From an uncultured Lachnospiraceae bacterium (GTDB taxonomy: Bacteria > Bacillota > Clostridia > Lachnospirales > Lachnospiraceae), in assembly GCA_902774125.1 (NCBI GenBank), contig CACYHD010000017.1:26427-59003 (forward strand): a stretch of DNA of 32,577 bases. Direction: 5' to 3'. Shown piece after piece: positions 25,201 through 32,577 of the stretch (position 1 is its first letter; each line of letters opens with the position of its first letter). The notes under the pieces are model-generated. The model saw nothing but the letters and a program-made list of their open reading frames with translations. It was not told the origin of the DNA and searched no databases. The translations under genes were made by a program, and so were the position numbers.

Positions 25201-25434
25201 CAGCAGGAATCACCTACAGTAATGGACTTGCTACTAGATCACAAGATTGATATCGTTATTGATACTCCTACACAGGGTAGAGACAAAACAAGAGACGGTT
25301 TCTTGATTAGACGTGTAGCTATCGAGACAGGTGTTAACTGCTTCACAAGCTTAGACACTGTAGATGCATTACTTACAAGTTTAGAGAGTAACGCTAAGGA
25401 CAACATGACACTTGTTGATGTTGCTCAGATATAA
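22237..25434 (+). CDS. carB: Carbamoyl phosphate synthase, large subunit
   Basis: 1065 residues, full length. It has two homologous ATP-grasp halves. The first opens with [23 protein letters not shown], the second near residue 555 with [21 protein letters not shown]. Each half has its own glycine-rich loop ([10 protein letters not shown] near 175, [10 protein letters not shown] near 713). The carboxyphosphate and carbamate synthesis sites are therefore both intact. The C-terminal MGS-like allosteric domain (about 935-1065) includes [34 protein letters not shown] and ends with a divergent tail; this is where UMP and ornithine/IMP act in E. coli. The start ATG lies inside the carA end. The unit closes with the hairpin 25451-25485. 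Confidence 0.97.
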   Translation: [1065 protein letters not shown]

Positions 25435-25450
25435 TATTTATTAATCAACT

Positions 25451-25485
25451 GCTAACAATACTTTGTTTATCAAAGTGTTGTTAGC
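25451..25485 (+). terminator. Terminator of carAB
   Basis: GCTAACAATACTTTG, loop TTTAT, CAAAGTGTTGTTAGC: a 15-bp stem with one G-U pair. Only short T-runs follow (GTTTGAT), so it may be leaky towards the kinase gene. Confidence 0.7.
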
Positions 25486-25527
25486 GTTTGATATATTGGA
25501 GAGTGGCACGCCTGAGGAGGTTGTGCT

Positions 25528-26307
25528 ATGAAAAATTTTATTAACGAAGTTGTTGACGGAAGATATCTTGTACAAGAGCTTATTGGTCGCGGCGGTTTTT
25601 CCGCTGTTTACCGAGTGCGAGATATTAAAACAGGTAATTGTTATGCTATGAAAAAATACATAACATCTAATCCCGGCGACAGCCAAAAAATGTTGGAAGG
25701 TTTAGAGCGCGAGATGAATGTTCTCAAAAACACATCTCATCCGAACCTTCCAAAATTTTTAAATTTAATAAAAGCTGATAACAGTTTTTATCTTATTATG
25801 GAACTAGTAAAAGGTCAGAATCTCAAAACTTATGTAGATGACAATGGACCTCTTGCCAAAAACAATATGAAAAAAATAATGAGGCAAGTGCTAAGCGGAC
25901 TGTATTATTTGCACAGTCTAGACCCGCCTATTGTATATCGTGATTTGAAACCGGAAAATATAATTATTGATTCTGAATTTAATGTCAAACTAATAGACTT
26001 TGGCATTGCCAAAAGATATTCCAAAGAAATTGACATTGAAGAAAAGTGTTTTGGCAGCAAAGGATTTGCTGCACCAGAGCAGTATGGCGATTTGCAAGGG
26101 CGTCCTATTTATAACACGGACATTAGAACCGACATATACACAGTTGGAACAACGCTTTATTATCTTGCCACAGGCCAAAAACACACTAATGGGCACACAA
26201 GCATTCGTTGGGGACGCAAGATGGCTAGGGCTATACTAAAATGCACTCAGATTAACCCTGAGGACAGATATCAGTCCGTGCTTGAATTGTTAGTTCTAAT
26301 GATTTAG
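25528..26307 (+). CDS. Free-standing eukaryotic-type Ser/Thr protein kinase
   Basis: 259 residues consisting of the kinase domain and nothing else. All catalytic parts are present: glycine loop GRGGFSAVY (about 19-27), Lys42 in YAMKKY, the alpha-C glutamate in LEREMNVL, catalytic YRDLKPEN with Asp139 (Tyr replaces the usual His of HRD), and DFG at 157-159. The activation segment ends GSKGFAAPEQYG, a form seen in Firmicutes kinases, and the RTDIYTVGTTLYYLATG helix follows. There is no membrane helix and no PASTA repeat, so it is not PrkC/Stk1; no phosphatase gene is next to it. Ribosome site GAGGAGG is strong and lies within the loop of a small GCAC/GTGC stem. Its substrates are unknown. Confidence 0.9.
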   Translation: MKNFINEVVDGRYLVQELIGRGGFSAVYRVRDIKTGNCYAMKKYITSNPGDSQKMLEGLEREMNVLKNTSHPNLPKFLNLIKADNSFYLIMELVKGQNLKTYVDDNGPLAKNNMKKIMRQVLSGLYYLHSLDPPIVYRDLKPENIIIDSEFNVKLIDFGIAKRYSKEIDIEEKCFGSKGFAAPEQYGDLQGRPIYNTDIRTDIYTVGTTLYYLATGQKHTNGHTSIRWGRKMARAILKCTQINPEDRYQSVLELLVLMI

Positions 26308-26346
26308 CATATATGTCATTTTAACATCCCATCTGTCTAATAAGTT

Positions 26347-26375
26347 TTGCATAATAAGACCAAATAATTTATAAT
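26347..26375 (+). promoter_or_regulatory. Sigma-A promoter of the UDP-sugar pyrophosphorylase gene
   Basis: TTGCAT (26347-26352), 17 bases, TATAAT (26370-26375). Transcription would start near 26382, which rules out the upstream ATG at 26383 as a normal start. Confidence 0.8.
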
Positions 26376-26415
26376 ACTTTTAATGCACTATAAAAAAATA
26401 CTAGAGAGGTTAGAT

Positions 26416-27645
26416 ATGGATTACAATAATGCAAAAGAGATACTAGCTAAGTACAACCAAGAACATGTACTTGATTATTTTGATGAATTGTCTTCTGATG
26501 AAAAGCAGCAATTGCTTGGTCAGATTGAAGAAATAGATTGGGATTTGCTCCAATTAATAGATCAGCCAGAAGGTGTACACAATAAAGGTGTTATTACACC
26601 GCTTGATAATGCAGTTTCAATTAAAGATATTGAGGCTCACAAGGAAGTGTACAGAGCAACTGGTGAGAAGGCTATTAAGGAAGGTAAAGTTGCCGCATTG
26701 CTTTTGGCCGGTGGTATGGGAACTAGACTAGGTTCTGACAAGCCTAAGGGAATGTACAATATTGGTCTGACTAAGGATGTTTTTATATTCGAGATGATTG
26801 TCAGAAACACACTTGATGTTGTAAATGATTTGGGTGTGTGGATTCCACTTTACGTTATGACAAGCGAGAAGAACGACAAGGACACTAGAGAGTTCTTCGA
26901 GAAGATGAATTATTTTGGATATAACAAAGACTATGTTAAGTTTTTCAAGCAGGAAATGGCCCCAGCGGTATCTTTTGACGGCAAGCTTTATATGGAGGGC
27001 AAAAACAGAATTTCTACTAGCCCTAACGGAAATGGCGGTTGGTTCATTTCTTTTGTCAAAGCCGGACTTCTCGAAGATGCCAAAAAGAGAGGCGTTGAGT
27101 ATATTAACTTGTTTGCTGTAGACAACGTATGTCAGCGTATTGCAGATCCACTATTTGTTGGAGCGATGATTGAACACGGATGCAGATGTGCATCTAAGGT
27201 AGTTCCTAAGGCAACACCGGAAGAGAGAGTAGGTGTTTTGTGCCTAGAGGATGGCAAGCCATCTATTGTTGAGTACTACGAGCTAACAGAAGAAATGCGC
27301 TATGCCAAGGACGAGAATGACGAACTTGCATACAGATGGGGTGTAATACTTAACTATTTATTTAATGTTGAAGACTTGGAAAAGAATCTTGAAAACAACT
27401 TGTCTACACATATTGTTAAGAAAAAGATTGCTTATATAGATGAGAATGCTCAGCTAGTTAAGCCTGAGACAGAAAATGGATTTAAGTTTGAAACTTTGGT
27501 TCTTGATATGATTCATATGATGGATAACTGTCTAGCGTACGAGGTTGTAAGAGAAAAAGAATTCGCCCCAATCAAAAACAAAGAGGGCGTTGATTCTGTT
27601 GATACAGCAAGAGAACTGCTCAAAAAGAATGGAGTAGAATTATAA
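26416..27645 (+). CDS. UDP-sugar pyrophosphorylase, UDPGP/UAP1 family
   Basis: 409 residues from ATG 26416, six bases after GAGAGG. The frame continues upstream to an ATG at 26383, but that lies at the promoter's start site and has no ribosome site. The nucleotide-binding loop LAGGMGTRLG (97-106) is followed by SDKPKGMYNIGL, the UDPGP-family signature. Other conserved parts are PLYVMTSEKND and FFKQEMAPAV, ISTSPNGNGGWF and NLFAVDNVCQRIADP, which form the sugar/uridine site. This fold, found in eukaryotic UAP1 and UGP, differs from bacterial GalU/GlmU. The product is UDP-N-acetylhexosamine or UDP-glucose; the sequence does not decide which. It would feed cell-envelope glycan synthesis. argS follows after 36 bases. 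Confidence 0.86.
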   Translation: MDYNNAKEILAKYNQEHVLDYFDELSSDEKQQLLGQIEEIDWDLLQLIDQPEGVHNKGVITPLDNAVSIKDIEAHKEVYRATGEKAIKEGKVAALLLAGGMGTRLGSDKPKGMYNIGLTKDVFIFEMIVRNTLDVVNDLGVWIPLYVMTSEKNDKDTREFFEKMNYFGYNKDYVKFFKQEMAPAVSFDGKLYMEGKNRISTSPNGNGGWFISFVKAGLLEDAKKRGVEYINLFAVDNVCQRIADPLFVGAMIEHGCRCASKVVPKATPEERVGVLCLEDGKPSIVEYYELTEEMRYAKDENDELAYRWGVILNYLFNVEDLEKNLENNLSTHIVKKKIAYIDENAQLVKPETENGFKFETLVLDMIHMMDNCLAYEVVREKEFAPIKNKEGVDSVDTARELLKKNGVEL

Positions 27646-27681
27646 TTTATATTTTATTATATTACCAAAACGGAGATTATT

Positions 27682-29442
27682 ATGAAGAAGATTATTGAAT
27701 TAATAACAGAAGAGTTTGAAAAAGCATTTGAAGAAAAGGGCTATGACCAAAGCCTTGCCAAAGTTGTAGTTTCTAACCGTCCTGATCTATGTGAATATCA
27801 GTGTAACGGAGCTATGGCTGGAGCAAAGATTTATCACAAAGCTCCTATTATGATTGCCAATGATATTGTCGAAGCGTTAGCTGACAATAAGATGTTTGAA
27901 AAGATAGAAGCAATCAATCCTGGATTTATTAATTTTGACATAAATAAGGACTTTTTGGCGGATTACATCAATAACCTTGCACAAGATGACAAACTAGGTG
28001 TAAAACAGCAGAATAAAACAATTATAGTAGATTACGGCGGAGCTAATGTAGCTAAGCCACTTCACGTTGGACATTTGCGTTCTGCAGTTATCGGCGAAGC
28101 TATTAAAAGACTTAAAAAGTTTATGGGTAATGAGACTATCGGTGATGTTCACTTGGGTGACTGGGGACTTCAGATGGGTCTTATTATTACTGAACTTAAG
28201 TGTCGCAAACCGGATTTGCCATATTACGATGAGAGTTTTGACGGCGAATACCCAAGCGAGGCACCTTTTACAATTTCAGAATTAGAAGAAATATATCCAT
28301 GTGCTAATGGCAAAGCTAAGGAAGACGAAGCGTTCAAGGAAGAAGCTCATGAGGCGACTAGAAAGCTTCAGGAGGGCTACAAGCCATACCGCGCTTTGTG
28401 GCAGCACATTATGAACGTATCACTTGAGGATCTTAAGAAAAACTATGATCGCCTTAACACTCATTTTGAGTTGTGGAAAGGCGAGAGTGATGCTAATCCA
28501 TATATCGAAGACCTTATTAACGACTTAGTTAACAAGGGATTGGCTTACGAAAGTGAAGGAGCTCTTGTAGTTGATATCAAGGAAGACACAGACAAAAAAG
28601 AACTTCCTCCATGTATAGTAAGAAAATCAGACGGAGCGGCTCTTTATGCTACATCTGATCTAGGAACAATTATTGAGCGTGAAAAATTATATTCACCAGA
28701 TCAGTATATTTACATTACTGACAAGCGTCAGGAATTACACTTCACACAAGTGTTCCGTGTTGCTAGAAAGGCAGCTTTTGTCGGCGAAGATACTGATATG
28801 AAGTTTATTGGTTTTGGAACAGTTAACGGTTCAGACAACAAGGCTCTCAAGACACGTGATGGTGGCGTATATCGTCTTGAATACTTAATTAACGATGTCA
28901 ACGAGGCAGTTTATGGCAAGATGATAGAAAACAAAGCTATGGAAGGAGAAGAGGCTCAAAAAATAGCTGAGATTATCGGCTTGGCAGCTCTTCGTTACGG
29001 TGATCTTTCTAACCAGGCTTCAAAAGATTATATTTTTGACATCGATAAGTTTGCTTCATTCGAAGGAAACACTGGACCATACATTCTATATACAATCGTT
29101 CGTATCAAATCTATTATCGACAAGTATGTAGAAAGCGGTAAGACAACTGACGGAGTATCAATTAAGAACGTAGAAAACGAAAGTGCTACAAAGCTTATGC
29201 TAGAATTATCTAAGGTTAACAGTGTTATCGAAAACGCCGCTGACGAATTGGCACCACATAAGTTATGCCAGTATATTTACGAACTATCTAATGTGTTTAA
29301 CACTTTCTATCACAATACTAAGATTCTTGCAGAAGAGGATGAAGATAAGCAAAAAACATATATTGCATTATTATTATTTACTAAGAAGGTACTAGAGACA
29401 TGTATTGATATACTAGGCTTTAGCGCGCCTGACAGAATGTAA
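27682..29442 (+). CDS. argS: Arginyl-tRNA synthetase
   Basis: 586 residues, a typical class I ArgRS. An N-terminal Arg-tRNA domain (about 1-100) is followed by the catalytic core with VDYGGANVAKPLHVGHLRSAVIG, where HVGH at 128-131 is the HIGH motif. The second signature is present only as KALKTRDGG; a canonical KMSKS is absent, as in many ArgRS. The C-terminal DALR anticodon-binding domain has GNTGPYILYTIVRIKSI and ends LGFSAPDRM. The enzyme charges tRNA-Arg in the cytosol. GGAG precedes the ATG at 27682. It may be cotranscribed with the upstream pyrophosphorylase gene. It ends at a bidirectional terminator. Confidence 0.96.
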   Translation: MKKIIELITEEFEKAFEEKGYDQSLAKVVVSNRPDLCEYQCNGAMAGAKIYHKAPIMIANDIVEALADNKMFEKIEAINPGFINFDINKDFLADYINNLAQDDKLGVKQQNKTIIVDYGGANVAKPLHVGHLRSAVIGEAIKRLKKFMGNETIGDVHLGDWGLQMGLIITELKCRKPDLPYYDESFDGEYPSEAPFTISELEEIYPCANGKAKEDEAFKEEAHEATRKLQEGYKPYRALWQHIMNVSLEDLKKNYDRLNTHFELWKGESDANPYIEDLINDLVNKGLAYESEGALVVDIKEDTDKKELPPCIVRKSDGAALYATSDLGTIIEREKLYSPDQYIYITDKRQELHFTQVFRVARKAAFVGEDTDMKFIGFGTVNGSDNKALKTRDGGVYRLEYLINDVNEAVYGKMIENKAMEGEEAQKIAEIIGLAALRYGDLSNQASKDYIFDIDKFASFEGNTGPYILYTIVRIKSIIDKYVESGKTTDGVSIKNVENESATKLMLELSKVNSVIENAADELAPHKLCQYIYELSNVFNTFYHNTKILAEEDEDKQKTYIALLLFTKKVLETCIDILGFSAPDRM

Positions 29443-29470
29443 TATGCTGCAAAAAATCGTGGATAACAAA

Positions 29471-29501
29471 AAAAGAACTGATATTAAATATCAGTTCTTT
29501 T
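29471..29501. terminator. Bidirectional terminator between argS and the membrane protein gene
   Basis: AAAAGAACTGATA, loop TTAAA, TATCAGTTCTTTT: a perfect 13-bp stem with a T-run on the + strand (TTTTATTTTTATT) and A-run on the left, which becomes T on the minus strand. It serves both convergent genes. Confidence 0.92.
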
Positions 29502-29505
29502 ATTT

Positions 29506-29889
29506 TTATTTTGCATTACCTGAAGCAGTAACAGGTGTTTTTGAATTAGCTTTCTTTGAAGCTTTAGTGCTTTTTGTTTTTGTATTTGCTTTGATGCTTG
29601 GAGCCTGAGTTGTTTTTGCTCCCTTTACGTTAGTGTCGTTGTTCTGAATCAAAGCGTTTCTTAAGCTTTCTTTCTGAGCGTCTGACCATGGTGCCTGACT
29701 AGTTGTCTCAACTTCTGGCTTCCACATACCAGTGTGAACTGCGATATAAGCACCTAGTAAGAATAGTAAAGCAACACATACTACAGTAGTAAGAGCATAT
29801 TTTCTAACAACGTGTAGTTTGCTTTTTTTAGGTGGATGCTTACGCTCATATTTTTCTTGCTTATGTAAATTTACTTTCTCTTGACTCAT
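29506..29889 (-). CDS. Hypothetical single-helix membrane protein
   Basis: 127 residues, not assigned to a family. The N-terminal third is cytosolic and strongly basic (NLHKQEKYERKHPPKKSKLHVVRKY), followed by one membrane helix at about 32-52 (ALTTVVCVALLFLLGAYIAV). The outside part begins TGMWKPEVETTSQAPWSDAQKESLRNAL and ends in a low-complexity Lys/Thr/Ser/Ala tail. The coding evidence is a good ribosome site on the minus strand (GAGGTAAATGTATAATG) and isolation by a terminator on one side and divergent promoters on the other. It has the shape of small envelope or division-associated proteins, but nothing here fixes a role. Confidence 0.75.
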   Translation of the reverse strand: MSQEKVNLHKQEKYERKHPPKKSKLHVVRKYALTTVVCVALLFLLGAYIAVHTGMWKPEVETTSQAPWSDAQKESLRNALIQNNDTNVKGAKTTQAPSIKANTKTKSTKASKKANSKTPVTASGNAK

Positions 29890-30009
29890 TATACATTTAC
29901 CTCTCGTATCTAATAAATTCCTTTAATATTATAAAACAAACAATGATGTAAAACAAGAACAAATTGTGTTATACTTTTGTTTGTTTGAATATAAAGAAGG
30001 ATGGTAATT

Positions 30010-30666
30010 ATGAAGAAATATAAAACAATTCTTTTTGACCTAGATGGCACTGTAAGTAACACAAAAGAGGGTGTTACCAAATGCGTTCAATATGCCCTTG
30101 GCAAAATGGGTATTCAAGTGGACGACTTGGAGGATTTGCATCATTTTGTTGGACCTCCAATGGTGACAGAATATATGCGTAGTTACGGTATGGACAAGGA
30201 GACAGCGCTTGAGACATTGGGCTATTACAGAGAACGCTACAATCCTATCGGAATTTATGAGTGTCATATATATGACGGAATAAAAGATATATTGGTTTGG
30301 CTCAACGAAAATGGCTACAACGTGGGACTTGCCACATCAAAGCCAGAGCCTATGGCGTTGACGGTGTTGGATTATTTGAATATAAGAGAGTACTTCAATC
30401 CAGAGATAACATGCGGGGCGGATCTTAACGGTCCTGTTCTAACTAAGGAGGATGTTCTCAACAAGGTTTTTGACAATTCCAACGTTTCTAAGGAAGAGAC
30501 TGTTCTTATCGGCGATACAATTTATGACGTCGAAGGATGCAAAAAGGTTAATCTAGACTGCATCGGAGTTACATATGGTATGGGTGAAAAAGAAGATTTG
30601 GTGAAAAACGGTGTGATTACAACAATTGATCATCCAATGGATTTGGCCAAGTTATTACAACAGTAG
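30010..30666 (+). CDS. HAD-family phosphatase (phosphoglycolate phosphatase-like)
   Basis: 218 residues from ATG 30010. The ATG at 30001 abuts the ribosome site AGAAGG (29995-30000) and is unlikely to be used. Motif I is FDLDGT with nucleophile Asp10 and Asp12; motif II is LATSKPEP; motif III/IV is the Lys in LTKEDV followed by LIGDTIYDVEGCKKV. The cap domain between motifs I and II is the alpha-helical C1 type found in Gph/PpaX/pyrophosphatase-like HADs. Substrates are small phosphates; the family is too broad to name one. CPBP gene follows 13 bases after its stop, so the two are probably one operon. Confidence 0.9.
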   Translation: MKKYKTILFDLDGTVSNTKEGVTKCVQYALGKMGIQVDDLEDLHHFVGPPMVTEYMRSYGMDKETALETLGYYRERYNPIGIYECHIYDGIKDILVWLNENGYNVGLATSKPEPMALTVLDYLNIREYFNPEITCGADLNGPVLTKEDVLNKVFDNSNVSKEETVLIGDTIYDVEGCKKVNLDCIGVTYGMGEKEDLVKNGVITTIDHPMDLAKLLQQ

Positions 30667-30679
30667 AAAAGAGGCAAAT

Positions 30680-31549
30680 ATGTTAAAAGAAAAAAGTTCA
30701 ACAAATAAATTTATCGATGTTCTCAAAGCATTGTATCCATTCATAGTATGGCAGGCGCTGTCTATTGTTGCTGTGATGGCGGCAAGTTTTCTAATTGCTA
30801 TACTTACAGGTTCTGTAGACAAGGTGACAGAATATGTTAAGGATAATTTTTTGATGATTTCTGTAGTTGGATATGTGTTGACACTTCCTATATTCATAGT
30901 TATAGCTTACTTTAGAACTAAGTGGGCCAAAAAAGATGGAACATACGAAAAGTACAAGTCAGTTAACGGTGCTAAGTATTTGTTTATATTACCATTGGCA
31001 TTTTTCGGAATGTATGCGGGCAATATTCTCGTTTCACTCATCGAGAGAGTGCTACCTGAATCTTTGCAGCATTCATATGATGATGTTGCCAGTTTGATTT
31101 ACGGAAGCAACTTCGTCGTACAGATTATTGCTGCTGCGGTTTTGGGACCTATTATAGAGGAGTTGTGTTTTAGATATTTCTTGTATGGCAGCTTGAGAAA
31201 AGCTTTTGGAATAATACCTGCTGCAATTGCAACTGGCGTTGTTTTTGGTATTACACACGGCAACTTGGCTCAGTTTTTGTATGCGTTTCTTCTTTCTATG
31301 TTGTTCGTATTTGTTTATGAAAAATACAAAACAATTGCGGCACCTATTATAGCTCACGGTTTTTCTAATTTTGTGGGCATATTGATAAGTAATCTTGCAA
31401 GTTCCGGTTCGCAGGAGCAGGCTGCAAAAGTTGCTTCAAATGATTCTATAGCAGTTGCTGCAAGTCTTTTTGTGCTAGGATTTTCAGTAGCAGTAATAGC
31501 GATAATGGTTTATGTAATAAATAGATTTGTTAAACCTAGCAAAATATGA
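30680..31549 (+). CDS. CPBP family intramembrane metalloprotease
   Basis: 289 residues from ATG 30680, which has AGAGG eight bases upstream. The same frame stays open back to 30626 inside the HAD gene, but that start has no ribosome site. About eight membrane helices are visible. The CPBP (Abi/CAAX protease-like) motifs are complete: EELCFR with Glu160, Glu161 and Arg164; FGITH with His193; and HGFSN with His226 and Asn230. They form the glutamate/histidine metal site in the bilayer. Members process prenylated or small membrane proteins and sometimes give bacteriocin self-immunity. No bacteriocin gene is nearby, so the substrate is unknown. Confidence 0.9.
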   Translation: MLKEKSSTNKFIDVLKALYPFIVWQALSIVAVMAASFLIAILTGSVDKVTEYVKDNFLMISVVGYVLTLPIFIVIAYFRTKWAKKDGTYEKYKSVNGAKYLFILPLAFFGMYAGNILVSLIERVLPESLQHSYDDVASLIYGSNFVVQIIAAAVLGPIIEELCFRYFLYGSLRKAFGIIPAAIATGVVFGITHGNLAQFLYAFLLSMLFVFVYEKYKTIAAPIIAHGFSNFVGILISNLASSGSQEQAAKVASNDSIAVAASLFVLGFSVAVIAIMVYVINRFVKPSKI

Positions 31550-31611
31550 TATTCTATTAAAAACATAAACGTGATTGGTTTTATGAAAAAAATAAATGAG
31601 GTTGGATTAAT

Positions 31612-32577
31612 ATGAAATTATTAACAGTTACAATACCGTGTTATAATTCTGCAGAATATATGGACAAAAGTATAAGAAGTGCTGTCAATGGTGGTGACAG
31701 AGTTGAAGTTATCATTGTTGATGATGGCTCTACTGATAACACGCTAGAAATTGCTCGCAAATACGAAAAGCGTTTCCCTAATATTGTTAAGGTTGTTCAC
31801 AAGGAAAATGGTGGACACGGTGATGCGGTTAATACAGGTATCGCCAACGCTTCGGGTTTGTATTTTAAAGTTTTGGATAGTGATGACTGCCTAGGCAAAA
31901 ATGCTCTTGGCAAAGTTCTTAATCTTTTGGAAGAAATGGTTTCTAAGGATTCAGATCTTGATATGCTTATTACAAACTTTTTGTATGACAAGCAGGGTGT
32001 TAAGCACAAAAAGGTTATGAAGTATAAGAGCGCTATGCCTGTAGACAAAATGTTTACATGGGATGATGTTAAGTTTGGTGCTTCACAGTACTTATTAATG
32101 CATTCTGTTATTTACAGAACAAAGGTGCTCAAAAAATCAGGACTATTACTTCCTAAGCATACATTTTATGTAGATAATATTTACGTATTCCAGCCACTTC
32201 CATATGTGAAGAACATTTACTATATGGACGTGATTCTATACAAGTACTATATCGGAAGAGATGATCAGTCAGTTAATGAAAAGATTATGATCAAGAGATT
32301 AGACCAGCAGTACAGAGTGACAAAAATTATGTTGGATGAGTATTGCAAGATGGAACATCTTAACCATAAGCTAGATCAAGTTCTTGTTCATTATTTTGAT
32401 ATGATGATGTGTGTCTCATCTATTATGTCTATTAGAGAAGGATCTCAGCAGAGATTGCAGGACAAAGAAGAGTTGTGGAAACTTGTTGAGGAAAAGAATC
32501 CTACACTATATAAGCGAGTACGCAAGTCGATACTCGGACGTTCAATGAACATTCCGGGAAAAGGCGGAAGAAAAATA
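31612..32577 (+). CDS. Family 2 glycosyltransferase (partial, 3' end outside window)
   Basis: Open from ATG 31612 to the last base, 322 codons with no stop. The GT2 fold opens with LLTVTIPCYNSAEYMDKSI. VDDGSTDNT at 36-44 binds the nucleotide, NGGHGDAVNTGI follows, and LDSDD (Asp89, Asp91, Asp92) is the metal-binding DxD. After the GT-A core, a less conserved helical part (about 130-322) follows, with no membrane helix up to the cut. The basic end so far (KRVRKSILG) suggests that the end is near. Such enzymes add sugars to surface polysaccharide or teichoic acid; the gene downstream would tell which. ATG is preceded by GAGG at about ten bases. Confidence 0.88.
   Translation, partial: MKLLTVTIPCYNSAEYMDKSIRSAVNGGDRVEVIIVDDGSTDNTLEIARKYEKRFPNIVKVVHKENGGHGDAVNTGIANASGLYFKVLDSDDCLGKNALGKVLNLLEEMVSKDSDLDMLITNFLYDKQGVKHKKVMKYKSAMPVDKMFTWDDVKFGASQYLLMHSVIYRTKVLKKSGLLLPKHTFYVDNIYVFQPLPYVKNIYYMDVILYKYYIGRDDQSVNEKIMIKRLDQQYRVTKIMLDEYCKMEHLNHKLDQVLVHYFDMMMCVSSIMSIREGSQQRLQDKEELWKLVEEKNPTLYKRVRKSILGRSMNIPGKGGRKI

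Noticed and set aside
26383-26415. Longer N-terminus for the UDP-sugar pyrophosphorylase
   Set aside because: The ATG at 26383 lies at the predicted transcript start of the 26347-26375 promoter and lacks a ribosome site; ATG 26416 has one.
28840-28870. Degraded argS because the KMSKS motif is missing
   Set aside because: Many intact arginyl-tRNA synthetases lack a canonical KMSKS; the frame is full length with all other signatures.
30626-30679. Longer N-terminus for the CPBP protease overlapping the HAD gene
   Set aside because: No ribosome site; the added residues are polar and unlike the family; ATG 30680 has AGAGG.

Overview
The window reads as part of a chromosome from a low-GC, Gram-positive Clostridia, most likely a Lachnospiraceae relative (Butyrivibrio, Lachnospira or Eubacterium-like). 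The case rests on AT-rich coding sequence, AGGAGG-type ribosome sites, a FeoB-associated Cys-rich peptide, a minimal SUF-like Fe-S system, a B. subtilis-type thymidylate synthase, BspA-like leucine-rich surface proteins, a secreted GH16 laminarinase and a DUF975/CmpB membrane protein. The genus is not decidable from the sequence alone. No tRNA, rRNA, CRISPR array, insertion sequence or prophage gene was seen. Nearly every gene is on the + strand; the exceptions are nth and one small membrane protein.

Layout. 1-282: the end of feoB and its 47-residue Cys-rich partner, closed by a terminator. 437-3838: a secreted CotH-type kinase with a lysine-rich leucine-rich-repeat tail. 3999-5672: a two-gene SufC/SufB-like (SmsCB-type) operon behind a promoter flanked by an inverted repeat. 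5759-7113: thyA-folA, the dTMP/folate cycle. 7459-9411: a four-domain secreted beta-1,3-glucanase. 9507-9722: a terminator and a large palindrome. 9731-10363 (minus): endonuclease III. 10534-12622: an OmpR-type two-component system. 12769-17587: a double-PepSY membrane protein and two tandem 622-residue BspA-like LRR proteins. 17752-20919: a DUF975-CmpB fusion and a dNTP triphosphohydrolase. 21153-25434: carAB with a structured leader. 25528-31549: a free-standing Ser/Thr kinase, a UDP-sugar pyrophosphorylase, argS, a small membrane protein (minus), a HAD phosphatase and a CPBP protease. 31612-32577: a family 2 glycosyltransferase cut by the window edge.

The main result is a probable local regulon. 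Four intergenic regions carry the same 11-bp direct repeat (CTAATGT / TTAATGT), just upstream of a -10-like hexamer. They lie in front of the CotH gene, the two-component operon itself, the PepSY-LRR operon and the second LRR gene. The spacing and the repeat layout are those of OmpR/PhoB-family response regulators, so the simplest reading is that the two-component system controls itself and a set of surface proteins. Those proteins share very lysine-rich segments, and three of them carry BspA-type LRRs. This regulon is inferred from sequence layout and has not been tested.
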